Source of the DNA: Mesorhizobium amorphae
Lineage (GTDB): Bacteria > Pseudomonadota > Alphaproteobacteria > Rhizobiales > Rhizobiaceae
Assembly (NCBI GenBank): GCA_003240775.1
Contig: QFNI01000021.1
Span: forward strand, 1 to 60,437
DNA: 60,437 nt
Reading direction: 5' to 3'
Shown: positions 1-8,765 of the stretch, piece by piece
How positions within the stretch are numbered: position 1 is the stretch's first letter
Layout: the number at the start of each line of letters is the position of its first letter
Notes under the pieces: model-generated
Database searches by the model: none
The model's input: the letters and a program-made list of their open reading frames with translations, nothing else
Told to the model about the DNA's origin: nothing
Made by a program: the position numbers and the translations under genes

Positions 1-192
1 CGAGACGATGTCCATCAGGATCAGGATCGGCAAAAGGATGGCCGCGGCCTGCACGGGCGAGATCACGAGCGCCATCAGCGGAACGCCCACGAAGCCCACC
101 CCCCCGCCGAAGCCGCCCTTGGACAGGCCGACCAGGATCACGGCTGGAATGGCCACCGCATAGAACAGGGGATCGAGAAGAAGGCTGGGCAC
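1..192 (-). CDS. TauE/SafE family permease, N-terminal fragment
   Basis: The reverse strand encodes the first 64 codons of a membrane protein that runs off the left edge. The start appears to be GTG at 192. The visible residues are hydrophobic and contain the loop LVGLSKGGFGGGVGF near residues 17-31, which is typical of the first membrane segment of TauE/SafE anion exporters (sulfite, sulfoacetate or similar). The substrate cannot be told from this fragment. It is divergent from the ThiE-like gene. The Shine-Dalgarno match is poor, so the start is uncertain. Confidence 0.75.
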   Translation of the reverse strand, partial: MPSLLLDPLFYAVAIPAVILVGLSKGGFGGGVGFVGVPLMALVISPVQAAAILLPILILMDIVS

Positions 193-296
193 GGAAGGGC
201 TTTACGCTTCGCGTAGTGCTTGTGGAAGACGCTGGCTCGCCGCAAAGACAACATGATCGGTGCGCAAACACCCTCCGTTTCAAGGTTTTTCGTTTC

Positions 297-965
297 ATGC
301 CGTCTGACGCCTCGCTCAACCGCTGCCGCATCGTCCTGATCGTTCCCGCCGGCCTGCCCGGCCCGGACCTCGCGAACAGGCTCGCCGCCGCTCTCGACGG
401 TGGTGACGTAGCCTCCGTGATCATCCCGCAGGGCGGGCTCGAGGCGGATGCCTTCCAGGCAGCCGCCGAGCCGCTGGTGAAGCTCGCGCAGGACAAGGGC
501 GCAGCGGCCGTTGTCGCGGGCGACAGCCGGATCGCGGGGCGCCTCAACGCCGACGGCATCCACCTCGAAGGCTCCAAGGCCGAACTGGCCGAAGCCATCG
601 AGCGGGCCGACGGGCGCATCTCCGTGGGCGTGGGCGGCGCCAAGACGCGCGACGACGCGCTCGATCTGGGCGAGGAGCGGCCCGACTACATCTTCTTCGG
701 CCGCTTCGGCTACGACGAGAAGCCCGAGCCTCATCCGCGCAACCTTTCGCTCGGCCGCTGGTGGGGCGAGATGATCGCGCTGCCGGCCATCGTGGCGGCG
801 GGCTCGGACATCGCTTCCGTGGAGGCCGTGGCGGAGACGGGTGCCGAGTTCGTGGCGCTGGGGGCGGCCGTGTTCGGCGAGGGCCGCGACCCGCGCGAGG
901 CCGTGGCCGAAGCCAACGCCATTCTGGAGCGGGTCTCGCCGCGCTGGGAGGTGGAGAAGGCATGA
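297..965 (+). CDS. Thiamine phosphate synthase-like protein (ThiE family)
   Basis: This is a 222-residue TIM-barrel-type protein. It shows the ThiE layout: an early strand RIVLIVPAG, a central A-D-GIHLEGSKAEL segment, then VGVGGAKTRDDAL and YIFFGRFG, and a late phosphate-binding stretch AIVAAGSDIAS. It would join HMP-PP and thiazole phosphate into thiamine phosphate. The motifs are looser than in classical ThiE, so it may be the divergent second ThiE copy common in Rhizobiales. ATG 297 was chosen because the upstream extension has low-quality sequence. Its stop overlaps the next start (ATGA), so the two genes are translationally coupled. Confidence 0.7.
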   Translation: MPSDASLNRCRIVLIVPAGLPGPDLANRLAAALDGGDVASVIIPQGGLEADAFQAAAEPLVKLAQDKGAAAVVAGDSRIAGRLNADGIHLEGSKAELAEAIERADGRISVGVGGAKTRDDALDLGEERPDYIFFGRFGYDEKPEPHPRNLSLGRWWGEMIALPAIVAAGSDIASVEAVAETGAEFVALGAAVFGEGRDPREAVAEANAILERVSPRWEVEKA

Positions 966-1906
966 AGAGGCTTCTCCTTCTCCCTTTGCTTTTCCTCGCG
1001 CTTCCCGCGCAGGCGACCGACGGCGACAGCATCGGCTCGATCCTGGCCGACGAGGTCGCGCCCGACCGTTTCGGCGGGCGTGCCGACGACCAGGCCTACG
1101 GCGCCTTCCAGCGCGGCCTCTATGTGACCGCCTACAACCTCGCCCTCCCCCGCGCCGAAAGCGGCGACCCCGCCGCGCAGACGCTTGTGGCGGAGATCCT
1201 GTCGAGGGGCCTCGGCCGCAAGCGCGACGACAAGGGCGCCGCCGACTGGTACGAGAAGGCGGCAGAACAGGGCGTGCCCGAGGCGCAATTCCAATATGCC
1301 CTGATGCTGCTCGACGGCAAATACGTGCCCAAGGACGAGAACGGCGCCTTTGCGCTTCTCCAAGCTTCGGCCGAAGCCGGCAATCGGCTCGCGCAGTTCA
1401 ACTTCGCCCAGATGGTGGTGAACCGCGAGCGCGGCGAGCCGGGCCTCGTCAAGGCGGCACCCTATTATCGCCGCGCCGCCGATGCAGGTCTGGCGGACGC
1501 CCAATACGCCATGGCGCAACTGGCCGAGAACGGCCGGGGCGGCGTGCCGCGCAACGAGGGCGAGGCGCGGCGCTGGCTCGGGCTCGCAGCCCAGCAGAAT
1601 TTCGACACGGCCCAGCTCGACCTCGGCACCTGGATGGTGGAGGGGCGCGGCGGGCCCAAGGACGAGCGCGGCGGCTACGGCTGGATGCGCCGCGCGGCCA
1701 TCGGCGGCAATGTCGCTGCCCAGGCCCGTCTCGCCAAGCTCCTGATGGCAGGCATCGGCACGAGCCCCGACACGGTCACCGCCGCCTCCTGGTATTTCCT
1801 GGCGCGCCGCGCCGGCCTCAAGGACCCCGTGCTCGAAGACCTCCTGAACGGGCTGACCACCGAGGAACAGCAGACGGCGCTGGAGCGGGCCAACCGGCTG
1901 CGCTGA
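962..1906 (+). CDS. Secreted Sel1-repeat protein
   Basis: A 314-residue protein with a clean signal peptide (MKRLLLLPLLFLALPAQA) and about six tandem Sel1-like repeats from about residue 60 to the end. They are recognised by recurring A-Q-x-x-L-A/G-x-x-x-x-x-G and A-x-x-W-Y/L patterns (DKGAADWYEKAAEQG, NEGEARRWLGLAAQQ). Sel1 repeats are alpha-helical protein-binding scaffolds. In rhizobia, periplasmic Sel1 proteins such as ExoR restrain two-component signalling, but nothing here shows that partner. The ATG overlaps the stop of the ThiE-like gene by 4 bases. Confidence 0.8.
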   Translation: MKRLLLLPLLFLALPAQATDGDSIGSILADEVAPDRFGGRADDQAYGAFQRGLYVTAYNLALPRAESGDPAAQTLVAEILSRGLGRKRDDKGAADWYEKAAEQGVPEAQFQYALMLLDGKYVPKDENGAFALLQASAEAGNRLAQFNFAQMVVNRERGEPGLVKAAPYYRRAADAGLADAQYAMAQLAENGRGGVPRNEGEARRWLGLAAQQNFDTAQLDLGTWMVEGRGGPKDERGGYGWMRRAAIGGNVAAQARLAKLLMAGIGTSPDTVTAASWYFLARRAGLKDPVLEDLLNGLTTEEQQTALERANRLR

Positions 1907-2020
1907 GTTTTTAGCGCCACAGCGCCCGGTCCAAACACCCCTCCACCATTGCCGAATGCCCGCCCGGCATTAGCTTTGCGCCGTGCCGGCACGATCACGC
2001 CGGTCGCATCCGGAGCATCC

Positions 2021-3040
2021 ATGTCGCGCCGCACCATTTCGCTTCTCGTGCTGATCGCGGCCTTCGTGCTTCTGATCGTGCTCGTTCCCGGCGTTCTGCT
2101 CTCCGCCTTCGCGGGCATCCTGCTCGCGGTCATGCTGCGCGGTTCCGGCAACTGGATCGCGCATCGGCTGGGGCTGGCGGAGGGCTGGGGCCTCGCCATC
2201 TTCTCGCTCGCGCTCGCTGGCGGCATCGTCCTCTTCTTCTGGTTCGCGGCGGCGGCGCTCGCGCAGCAGGTCAGCCAATTGCTCGATGAACTGCCCCGCG
2301 CGGTGGAAGCGGTGCGAACCTATGTGGACGAAAACGGCTGGCTGCAGCGGCTGATGGATTCCATCGACCTGCAAAACATCCTGCCTTCGAGCGCAGGTGC
2401 ACTTTCCACGGTGTCCGCGACCTTCGGCCTGTTCGGATCGCTGCTGATCATCCTCTTCGTGGGCGTCTATGGGGCGACCTCGCCGCGCACCTATGTGAAC
2501 GGGGCGACCATGCTGCTCGCGCCTTCCCTGCGCCCGCGCGGCAAGCGGATGCTGCTGGAAGCCGGCAAGGCGCTGCGCGGCTGGCTGCGCGCGGAGTTCG
2601 TGTCCATGGCCGTGGTGGGCGTGCTGACGGGGCTCGGGCTCTGGGCGCTCGAGATTCCGCTGGCGCTGCTGCTCGCCGTGCTCGCGGGCGCACTGACCTT
2701 CATTCCGACGCTGGGGCCGATCCTCGCCGCCGTGCCCGCCGTTCTGGTGTCGCTCGCGCTCGGACCGACCACGGTCGCCTGGGTCATCGGGCTTTATCTC
2801 GCGGTGCAGGCGGTCGAGAGCTATCTGGTCACGCCGCGCGTGCAGCAGGAGGCGGTGTCGCTGCCGCCCGCGCTCACGATCGCGATCCAGCTTCTGTTCG
2901 GCACTCTGTTCGGCGCGCTGGGCCTGGCACTCGCCACTCCTATCGCGGCCATGGTGCTGCGCGTGGTGCGCATCTTCTACGTCGAGGAATATCTCGACGA
3001 AGAGCCGGCTTCAGAGGCGGGCACGCTGATCAGGGCCTGA
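2021..3040 (+). CDS. AI-2E family transporter (PerM-like permease)
   Basis: A 339-residue polytopic membrane protein. It has two hydrophobic segments at the N terminus (ISLLVLIAAFVLLIVLVPGV), a long soluble loop at about residues 80-130, and a cluster of membrane segments in the second half containing the GALTFIPTLGPILAAVPA and PIAAMVLRVVRIFYVEEYL stretches that mark the AI-2E/UPF0118 family. Members export or exchange small solutes, and the name does not prove AI-2 transport. ATG 2021 gives the usual family length; the open frame extends 24 codons further upstream without membrane-like sequence. Confidence 0.85.
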   Translation: MSRRTISLLVLIAAFVLLIVLVPGVLLSAFAGILLAVMLRGSGNWIAHRLGLAEGWGLAIFSLALAGGIVLFFWFAAAALAQQVSQLLDELPRAVEAVRTYVDENGWLQRLMDSIDLQNILPSSAGALSTVSATFGLFGSLLIILFVGVYGATSPRTYVNGATMLLAPSLRPRGKRMLLEAGKALRGWLRAEFVSMAVVGVLTGLGLWALEIPLALLLAVLAGALTFIPTLGPILAAVPAVLVSLALGPTTVAWVIGLYLAVQAVESYLVTPRVQQEAVSLPPALTIAIQLLFGTLFGALGLALATPIAAMVLRVVRIFYVEEYLDEEPASEAGTLIRA

Positions 3041-3123
3041 GCGCCCTTGCCTGTCCGCGCCTTTTGTGGTGAGGAGCCGACCCGGCCCTCCGGGCTCCCT
3101 CCTCCACCATCCAGAAGCGCTCC

Positions 3124-3690
3124 ATGGCCAAGATCAACGGCAACGAAATCCGTCCGGGCACCGTGATTGAGCACGAGGGCGGGCTCTGGGCCGCGGTGAA
3201 GACGGTCACGGTGAAGCCCGGCAAGGGCGGCGCCTACAACCAGGTCGAACTGAAGAACCTCATCAACGGCTCCAAGCTCAACGAGCGCTTCCGCTCGGCC
3301 GAGACCGTGGAACAGGTGGATCTCGACCTCAAGGACTTCTCGTTCCTCTATGCCGAGGGCGAGAACCTCGTCTTCATGGACACCGATTCCTACGAGCAGC
3401 TGGAACTCCAGCGCGATTTCGTGGGCGAGCGCGCGGCCTTCCTGCAAGACGGCATGAAGGTCACCGTGCGCCTCTACGGCGAGCGTCCCATCGGCATCGC
3501 CCTGCCCGACCAGGTCGTGCTGGCAATCGCTGAGGCCGATCCCGTTCTGAAGGGCCAGACGGCCGCATCCTCCTACAAGGGCGCGGTGCTCGAAAACGGC
3601 ATCCGCATCCTCGTGCCGCCCTTCATCGCTACAGGCGAGCGCGTGCTCGTCGACACCAACGAACTCACTTATCTCCGCCGCGCGGATTGA
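3124..3690 (+). CDS. efp: Elongation factor P
   Basis: A 188-residue three-domain elongation factor P, full length. The N-terminal KOW-like domain carries the KPGKGGAYNQ loop (about residues 34-43), whose lysine enters the ribosomal P site and is the modification target. The OB domains follow, with the conserved C-terminal GLxLPDQV-like and I-x-VPPFI segments. It rescues ribosomes stalled at polyproline. Ten bases separate it from the inositol-phosphatase gene, suggesting one transcript. Confidence 0.97.
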   Translation: MAKINGNEIRPGTVIEHEGGLWAAVKTVTVKPGKGGAYNQVELKNLINGSKLNERFRSAETVEQVDLDLKDFSFLYAEGENLVFMDTDSYEQLELQRDFVGERAAFLQDGMKVTVRLYGERPIGIALPDQVVLAIAEADPVLKGQTAASSYKGAVLENGIRILVPPFIATGERVLVDTNELTYLRRAD

Positions 3691-3700
3691 GGAGACGATC

Positions 3701-4504
3701 ATGGCCCGTTCCGCACTCCTGCATGTGATGGTGGAAGCCGCCCGCAAGGCGGGACGATCGCTTTCGCGCGACTTCGGCGAGGTGCAGAACCTCCAGGTCT
3801 CGCTCAAGGGCCCCGGCGATTTCGTGAGCCAGGCCGACCGGCGCGCCGAGGAGATCGTCCATCAGGAGCTGTCCAAGGCCCGCCCCGGCTACGGCTTCCT
3901 GATGGAGGAGCGCGGGCCGGTTGCGGGCGAGGACGACCAGCACCGCTGGATCGTGGACCCGCTCGACGGCACCACCAATTTCCTGCACGGCATCCCGATG
4001 TTCGCGACCTCGATCGCGCTGGAGCGCCAGGGGCAGATCGTGGCGGGCGTGATCTACAACCCCGCGATGGACGAGCTCTACACCGCCGAGCGCGGCGGCG
4101 GCGCCTTCTTCAACGATCGCCGCCTGCGGGTTGCCGCCCGCAAGACGCTGGCCGAAAGCGTGATCGGCACCGGGATCCCCCATCTCGGCCGTTCGCGGCA
4201 CGGGCATTACCTGATCGAGCTGCGCAACATCATGAGCGAGAGCATCGGCATCCGCCGCATGGGCTCGGCAGCGCTCGATCTCGCCTGGGTGGCGGCGGGC
4301 CGTCTGGACGGGTTCTGGGAAGAGCCGCTCGCGCCCTGGGACGTCGCGGCGGGAATGCTGATGATCCGGGAGGCCGGCGGCTTCGTGTCCGACAAGAACG
4401 GTGGGCAGACCACGTTCGATTCCGGCTCGATCGTCGCCGGCAACGAGTTCATCCACAAGGCGCTGCTGAAGCAGATCACCAAGCCGCTGCCCGCTGCGCG
4501 CTGA
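3701..4504 (+). CDS. suhB: Inositol monophosphatase family protein (SuhB-like)
   Basis: A 267-residue Mg-dependent phosphatase of the inositol monophosphatase superfamily. Metal-binding motif A is seen as DPLDGTTNFLHG (about residues 86-97) and motif B as WDVAAGMLMIREAGG (about 213-227). An acidic metal ligand region MEERGP lies at about residue 68. Family enzymes dephosphorylate inositol or fructose phosphates; SuhB also affects rRNA transcription in enterobacteria. The start has a good GAGGAGA ribosome site 10 bases after efp. The gene ends at a strong bidirectional terminator. Confidence 0.92.
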   Translation: MARSALLHVMVEAARKAGRSLSRDFGEVQNLQVSLKGPGDFVSQADRRAEEIVHQELSKARPGYGFLMEERGPVAGEDDQHRWIVDPLDGTTNFLHGIPMFATSIALERQGQIVAGVIYNPAMDELYTAERGGGAFFNDRRLRVAARKTLAESVIGTGIPHLGRSRHGHYLIELRNIMSESIGIRRMGSAALDLAWVAAGRLDGFWEEPLAPWDVAAGMLMIREAGGFVSDKNGGQTTFDSGSIVAGNEFIHKALLKQITKPLPAAR

Positions 4505-4525
4505 TTCCACCAGCAGGTCCCAAAC

Positions 4526-4560
4526 AAAAAAGCCGAGCGAACCGCTCGGCTTTTTCTTTT
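4526..4560. terminator. Bidirectional intrinsic terminator between suhB and gap
   Basis: A perfect 9-bp stem (AGCCGAGCG / CGCTCGGCT, 4531-4539 and 4543-4551) with a 3-base loop is flanked by an A-run on the left and a T-run on the right. It can therefore end transcription from both convergent genes. Confidence 0.93.
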
Positions 4561-4578
4561 GTCGCTGTGCGCTTCCGC

Positions 4579-5586
4579 TCAGATCGTCTTGCCGAACGCG
4601 ACCGCGGTATCCGCCATGCGGTTCGAGAAGCCCCACTCGTTGTCGTACCACGACAGCACAGACACGAAGTTGCCGTCCATCACCTTGGTCTGGTCGAGCG
4701 CGACCGTCGAGGAATGGGGATCGTGGTTGAAGTCGATCGACACGTTGGGGTGACGCGTGACGGCGAGCACGCCCTTGAGCTTGCCGTCGGAGGCGGCGAT
4801 CAGGGCCTGGTTGATCTCTTCCACGGTGGTCGAACGCGATGCGACGAACTTGAAGTCGACGACCGAGACATTGGGCGTCGGCACGCGGATCGAGATGCCG
4901 TCGAGCTTGCCCTTGAGCTCGGGCAGCACGAGGCCGATGGCCTTGGCCGCGCCCGTCGAGGTCGGGATCTGCGAGAGCGCCGCGGCGCGCGCGCGGTAGA
5001 GATCCTTGTGCATTGTGTCGAGGGTGGGCTGGTCGCCCGTGTAGGAATGGATCGTCGTCATCATGCCGCGCTCGATGCCGACCGTCTCGTGGAGCACGGC
5101 GGCGAGCGGCGCCAGGCAGTTGGTGGTGCACGAGGCGTTCGAGATCACCTTGTGCTCACCTGTGAGCTTGTCGTGGTTGATGCCGTAGACCACGGTCAGG
5201 TCCGCGCCGTCGGCGGGGGCCGACACGATCACGCGCTTGGCGCCCGCGGTCAGGTGGGCGGCGGCCTTGTCGCGCGCGGTGAAGATGCCCGTGCATTCGA
5301 GCGCGATGTCGATGTCGAGGTCCTTCCAGGGCAGCTGGGCGGGGTCCTTGATCGCGGTGACGGTGAAGCTCTCGTCGCCGATCACGATCTTGTCGCCGTC
5401 CACCTTCACCTCGTGGGGGAACTTGCCGTGCACGCTGTCGAAGCGCAGCAGGTGGGCGTTGGTCTCGACCGGGCCGAGATCGTTCACGGCCACCACGTCG
5501 ATGTCCTTGCGGCCGGATTCGTAGATGGCGCGCACGATGTTGCGGCCGATGCGGCCGAAGCCGTTGATGGCGACCCGAACGGGCAT
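4579..5586 (-). CDS. gap: Type I glyceraldehyde-3-phosphate dehydrogenase
   Basis: A 335-residue GAPDH. The N-terminal NAD-binding fold begins AINGFGRIGRN, the active-site cysteine lies in SNASCTTNCLAP (about residues 148-159), and the C terminus carries SWYDNEWGFSNRM. It oxidises glyceraldehyde 3-phosphate to 1,3-bisphosphoglycerate with NAD(P). The start at 5586 follows a perfect AGGAGG ribosome site; the longer upstream frame is unlikely. It lies 127 bp downstream of tkt on the same strand. With pgk nearby this makes a partial CBB/glycolysis cluster (tkt-gap-pgk), common in Rhizobiales. Confidence 0.97.
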   Translation of the reverse strand: MPVRVAINGFGRIGRNIVRAIYESGRKDIDVVAVNDLGPVETNAHLLRFDSVHGKFPHEVKVDGDKIVIGDESFTVTAIKDPAQLPWKDLDIDIALECTGIFTARDKAAAHLTAGAKRVIVSAPADGADLTVVYGINHDKLTGEHKVISNASCTTNCLAPLAAVLHETVGIERGMMTTIHSYTGDQPTLDTMHKDLYRARAAALSQIPTSTGAAKAIGLVLPELKGKLDGISIRVPTPNVSVVDFKFVASRSTTVEEINQALIAASDGKLKGVLAVTRHPNVSIDFNHDPHSSTVALDQTKVMDGNFVSVLSWYDNEWGFSNRMADTAVAFGKTI

Positions 5587-5713
5587 GGGCGAGACCTCCT
5601 GGGATGGACGGGCGGGCGCGCCCGGCTGGGCGCATTTCATAGCGGGCGACGCCGCAGGAAGCTAGGGGCGTGGAACGGCCGATGGGGCGGCGCGAACGGC
5701 CGCCCCGACGATC

Positions 5714-7753
5714 TCACGGATGAGGACGGGCGGGCTCGCTTTCGGGAATGGCGCGGGCCTCCTCGCCCTGGGGAACGCCGCCCTGAACGCGCTCGCGCGC
5801 GATCTTCGCCACGTTCTCGGCCGTGATGCCGAAATACTTGTAGAGCTCTTCCGCCGGCGCGCTGGCGCCGAAGCCCGTCATGCCGACAAAGGCGCCGTCC
5901 GAGCCGATGAAGCGGTCCCAGCCCAGCCGGATTGCGGCTTCCACGCCGACCCGCACGGGGGCCGTGCCCAACACCTTCTCGCGATAGCCCTTGTCCTGCT
6001 CCTCGAACAGCTCGAAGCACGGCACGGAAACGACGCGGGTGGGTGTCCCCTCCCCGTCCAGCAGCTTCTTGGCGTCGAGCGCGATCTCGACCTCGGAGCC
6101 CGAAGCGAAGATCGAGACCTCCGCCTCGCCCTCGGCGGCCGCGAGCTCGTAGGCGCCGCGGGCTGAGAGGTTTTCTTCCGTGAAGTCCGTGCGCACCGCG
6201 CGCAGGTTCTGGCGGGTGAGCACCAGCGTAGACGGCGTCTTGGTGGTCTCGATGGCCTTTTGCCAGCTTTCGGCCGTCTCGGTCGCGTCCGCGGGGCGGA
6301 ACACGTAGTGGTTCGGCACTGCGCGCATCGCGGCCAGCTGCTCCACCGGCTGGTGGGTGGGGCCGTCCTCGCCCAGGCCGATCGAGTCGTGCGTCATCAC
6401 GAAGAGCGAGCGGATGCCCATGAGCGAGGCCAGGCGCATCGCGGGGCGCGCATAGTCCGAGAAGCAGAAGAAGGTGCCGCCATAGGCGATCACGCCGCCA
6501 TGCAGCGTCAGCCCATTGATGGCGGCCGCCATGCCGAACTCGCGGATGCCGTAATGCACGTAGCGGTTGGCGTATTCGCCGGGCTTGATCGAGTGGAGCT
6601 GGCTGGTCTTGGTGTTGTTGGACGGCGTGAGGTCGGCCGAGCCGCCCACGGTCTCCGGCACGAAGCCGTTGATCACCTCGAGCGCCATTTCGGACGACTT
6701 GCGGGTCGCGACCTTCGGCTTGTCTTCGGCGAGCTTGCGCTTGTAGTCGGCGATGGCGCCGTCAAAGCCTTCGGGCAGCTTGCCGCTCATGCGGCGGTCG
6801 AAGTCGGCGCGCTTGTCGCTCGAGCGCCCTTCCCACTCGGTGCGGAGGGCTGCGCCACGCTCACCCGCCTTGCGCCATGCGTCGAGGATGTCGGAGGGGA
6901 TCTCGAAGGGTGGGGCATCCCAGCCGAGCTTCTCTCGGGCACCCGCGATCTCTTCCTTGCCGAGCGGCGAACCGTGCACGGCCTTGGTGCCGGCCTTGGT
7001 GGGCGCGCCGAAACCGATCGTGGTCTTGGCGGCGATCAGCGTCGGACGGTCGGACTTCTTGGCCTCGTCGATCGCCGATGCGATGGCTTGCGGGTCGTGG
7101 CCGTCGATGCGGATCGTGTTCCAGCCTGAGGCGGCAAAGCGCGCGCACTGGTCGGTGGAATCGGCCATCGAGACCGCACCGTCGATGGAGATGGAGTTGT
7201 CGTCCCAGAACACGATGAGCTTGTTCAGCTTGAGGTGGCCGGCGAGGGTGAGTGCTTCCTGCGAGACGCCTTCCATCAGGCAGCCGTCACCCGCGATCAC
7301 ATAGGTGTGGTGATCGACCAGCTCGTCGCCGAACTGCGCGTTGAGGTGGGCTTCAGCGAGCGCGAAGCCGACCGAGTTGGCCAAGCCCTGGCCGAGTGGG
7401 CCGGTAGTGGTCTCGATGCCGGGCGCAAAGCCGTATTCGGGGTGGCCCGCCGTGCGCGAGCCAAGCTGGCGGAAGTTCTTCAGCTCCTCGATCGTCATGT
7501 CGGGATAGCCGGTGAGGTAGAGCAGCGAGTAGAGCAGCATCGAGCCGTGGCCGGCCGACAGGATGAAGCGGTCGCGGTCGGGCCAGTTCGGGGCCTTGGG
7601 ATCGAACTTCAGGTATTGCGTGAAGAGCACGGTGGCGACGTCGGCCATGCCCATCGGCAGACCGGGATGACCGCTGTTGGCCTTCTCCACCGCATCCATG
7701 GAAAGGAATCGGATGGCATTGGCCATCCGGTCGTGCAACTCCCGCGAAGCCAT
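5714..7753 (-). CDS. tkt: Transketolase
   Basis: A 679-residue transketolase, full length. The TPP-binding motif begins GDGCLMEGVSQEA (about residues 154-166). The central pyrimidine-binding domain carries REFGMAAAINGL (about 404-415) with the catalytic glutamate region. The C-terminal domain follows. It moves two-carbon units between sugar phosphates. The start follows a GGAGGGG ribosome site. Its own promoter lies at 7817-7844. A GGGGCGGC/GCCGCCCC hairpin (5684-5706) just past the stop lacks a U-run and may only attenuate read-through to gap. Confidence 0.97.
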   Translation of the reverse strand: MASRELHDRMANAIRFLSMDAVEKANSGHPGLPMGMADVATVLFTQYLKFDPKAPNWPDRDRFILSAGHGSMLLYSLLYLTGYPDMTIEELKNFRQLGSRTAGHPEYGFAPGIETTTGPLGQGLANSVGFALAEAHLNAQFGDELVDHHTYVIAGDGCLMEGVSQEALTLAGHLKLNKLIVFWDDNSISIDGAVSMADSTDQCARFAASGWNTIRIDGHDPQAIASAIDEAKKSDRPTLIAAKTTIGFGAPTKAGTKAVHGSPLGKEEIAGAREKLGWDAPPFEIPSDILDAWRKAGERGAALRTEWEGRSSDKRADFDRRMSGKLPEGFDGAIADYKRKLAEDKPKVATRKSSEMALEVINGFVPETVGGSADLTPSNNTKTSQLHSIKPGEYANRYVHYGIREFGMAAAINGLTLHGGVIAYGGTFFCFSDYARPAMRLASLMGIRSLFVMTHDSIGLGEDGPTHQPVEQLAAMRAVPNHYVFRPADATETAESWQKAIETTKTPSTLVLTRQNLRAVRTDFTEENLSARGAYELAAAEGEAEVSIFASGSEVEIALDAKKLLDGEGTPTRVVSVPCFELFEEQDKGYREKVLGTAPVRVGVEAAIRLGWDRFIGSDGAFVGMTGFGASAPAEELYKYFGITAENVAKIARERVQGGVPQGEEARAIPESEPARPHP

Positions 7754-7816
7754 CGGCCCCTCCTGAAACTCTTGCGCCTCCGCCCGGCGAAAAGCGCCGC
7801 GGCGGGCTCGGGCGGA

Positions 7817-7844
7817 GACATAGCAGCGGGTCTTGCCCTGTCAA
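7817..7844 (-). promoter_or_regulatory. Sigma-70-type promoter of tkt
   Basis: On the reverse strand TTGACA (7844-7839) and TATGTC (7822-7817) are separated by 16 bases. A start near 7809 gives a leader of about 56 bases before the tkt ATG. Confidence 0.7.
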
Positions 7845-7917
7845 CAAACGGCGGCGCGGCGCGCACGAAACGGCGGGGCTCGCGACGGATGGGCGGGGGA
7901 GGATCGGGCCTTCTTGG

Positions 7918-7946
7918 TTGACGCCTGCTTCACCCGAAGCCTAATC
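7918..7946 (+). promoter_or_regulatory. Sigma-70-type promoter of the DUF4164-zapA operon
   Basis: TTGACG (7918-7923) and CTAATC (7941-7946) are separated by 17 bases. A start near 7953 precedes the DUF4164 gene by about 75 bases. The same CTAATC -10 hexamer occurs in the argD promoter of this window. Confidence 0.65.
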
Positions 7947-8028
7947 TTTCGGGGATAAGGCATTCTTTTCGCATGGCCGATTCGGCGGGGCGCCGGTCCA
8001 GACCATGCACGGGGCCCTGGGGATCGGC

Positions 8029-8316
8029 ATGACGGACGGCGCAAACGGTGGCGGTATGCCGGGAGGACACGCGCTTGCGCGCCTCAACAGCGCGCTGGAC
8101 TCCCTGGAGAACGCGGTCTCCGCACGCCTCGACCGCGACGCCGAATATGGCGAGAGCGAAGCCGAGATCCAGCGCATGAACGCCGACCGCTCGCGCCTCG
8201 CCCAGGAACTCGACGGCTCCGAGGCGCGCGCCGAGCGGCTTGCCGAAGCCAACAAGGAAGTGTCGCGGCGCCTCGTCACCGCGATGGAAACGATCCGCGC
8301 CGTTCTGGACCGCTGA
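8029..8316 (+). CDS. DUF4164 coiled-coil protein
   Basis: A 95-residue, almost wholly helical protein rich in E, R, A and L heptads (LNSALDSLENAVSARL, RSRLAQELDGSEARAERL). It is predicted to be a coiled coil and is recognised as the DUF4164 family, which sits immediately upstream of zapA in Rhizobiales. It may act with ZapA at the division ring, but that is inferred from position only. ATG 8029 follows a GGGG ribosome site; an in-frame ATG at 8005 is the alternative. It lies 4 bases upstream of zapA. Confidence 0.8.
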   Translation: MTDGANGGGMPGGHALARLNSALDSLENAVSARLDRDAEYGESEAEIQRMNADRSRLAQELDGSEARAERLAEANKEVSRRLVTAMETIRAVLDR

Positions 8317-8320
8317 GCCC

Positions 8321-8677
8321 ATGCCGCAAGTCACCGTCACCATCGACGCCAAGCAGTACCGCATGGCCTGCGAGGAGGGCCAGCAGGAGCACCTGACGGC
8401 GCTCGCCGCGCGCTTCGACCGCTATGTCGGCCACCTCAAGGAATCGTTCGGCGAGATCGGCGACGGGCGCCTGACCGTGATGGCGGGCATCATGGTGATG
8501 GACGAGATGGCCGAACTCCAGAAGCGCATCGAGCGCCTGGAAGACGAGGTGGAGGACCTGCGCGAGGCAAAAGCCGTGCTGACGCAGGAAAACGACCATC
8601 GCGAAGCGGCCTTCGAGGAGGCGCTGGGCGGCCTGGCCGAGCGCATCGAGGGCCTGGCCGACCGGCTCAACGCCTGA
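8321..8677 (+). CDS. zapA: Cell division protein ZapA
   Basis: A 118-residue ZapA homologue. The N-terminal head begins with the typical beta strand MPQVTVTIDAKQYRMACEEG and continues with HLTALAARFDRYV. The second half is a long coiled coil (LQKRIERLEDEVEDLREA) that forms the tetrameric stalk. ZapA cross-links FtsZ protofilaments at the division septum. It is co-transcribed with DUF4164 from the 7918 promoter. No 6S RNA or 5-formyl-THF cyclo-ligase gene, its frequent downstream neighbours, follows here. Confidence 0.92.
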   Translation: MPQVTVTIDAKQYRMACEEGQQEHLTALAARFDRYVGHLKESFGEIGDGRLTVMAGIMVMDEMAELQKRIERLEDEVEDLREAKAVLTQENDHREAAFEEALGGLAERIEGLADRLNA

Positions 8678-8765
8678 ACGGACTTTTTCTTCACCCCACC
8701 CGCTTCGAGCCACGGGATCGCCGCAACTTCCCGTATGAACGGAAGAACCAAAGGGGCGGTGGGGC

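Noticed and set aside
4505..4578. suhB-type (MmgR/AbcR) small RNA downstream of suhB
   Set aside because: Only 74 bases are available and they are filled by a bidirectional terminator; no room for the conserved RNA.
5684..5706. Hairpin after tkt as an intrinsic terminator
   Set aside because: Stable 8-bp GC stem but no U-run on the tkt strand, and gap follows in the same direction.
8678..8765. 6S RNA gene downstream of zapA
   Set aside because: The gap is only 88 bases and has no long paired structure.
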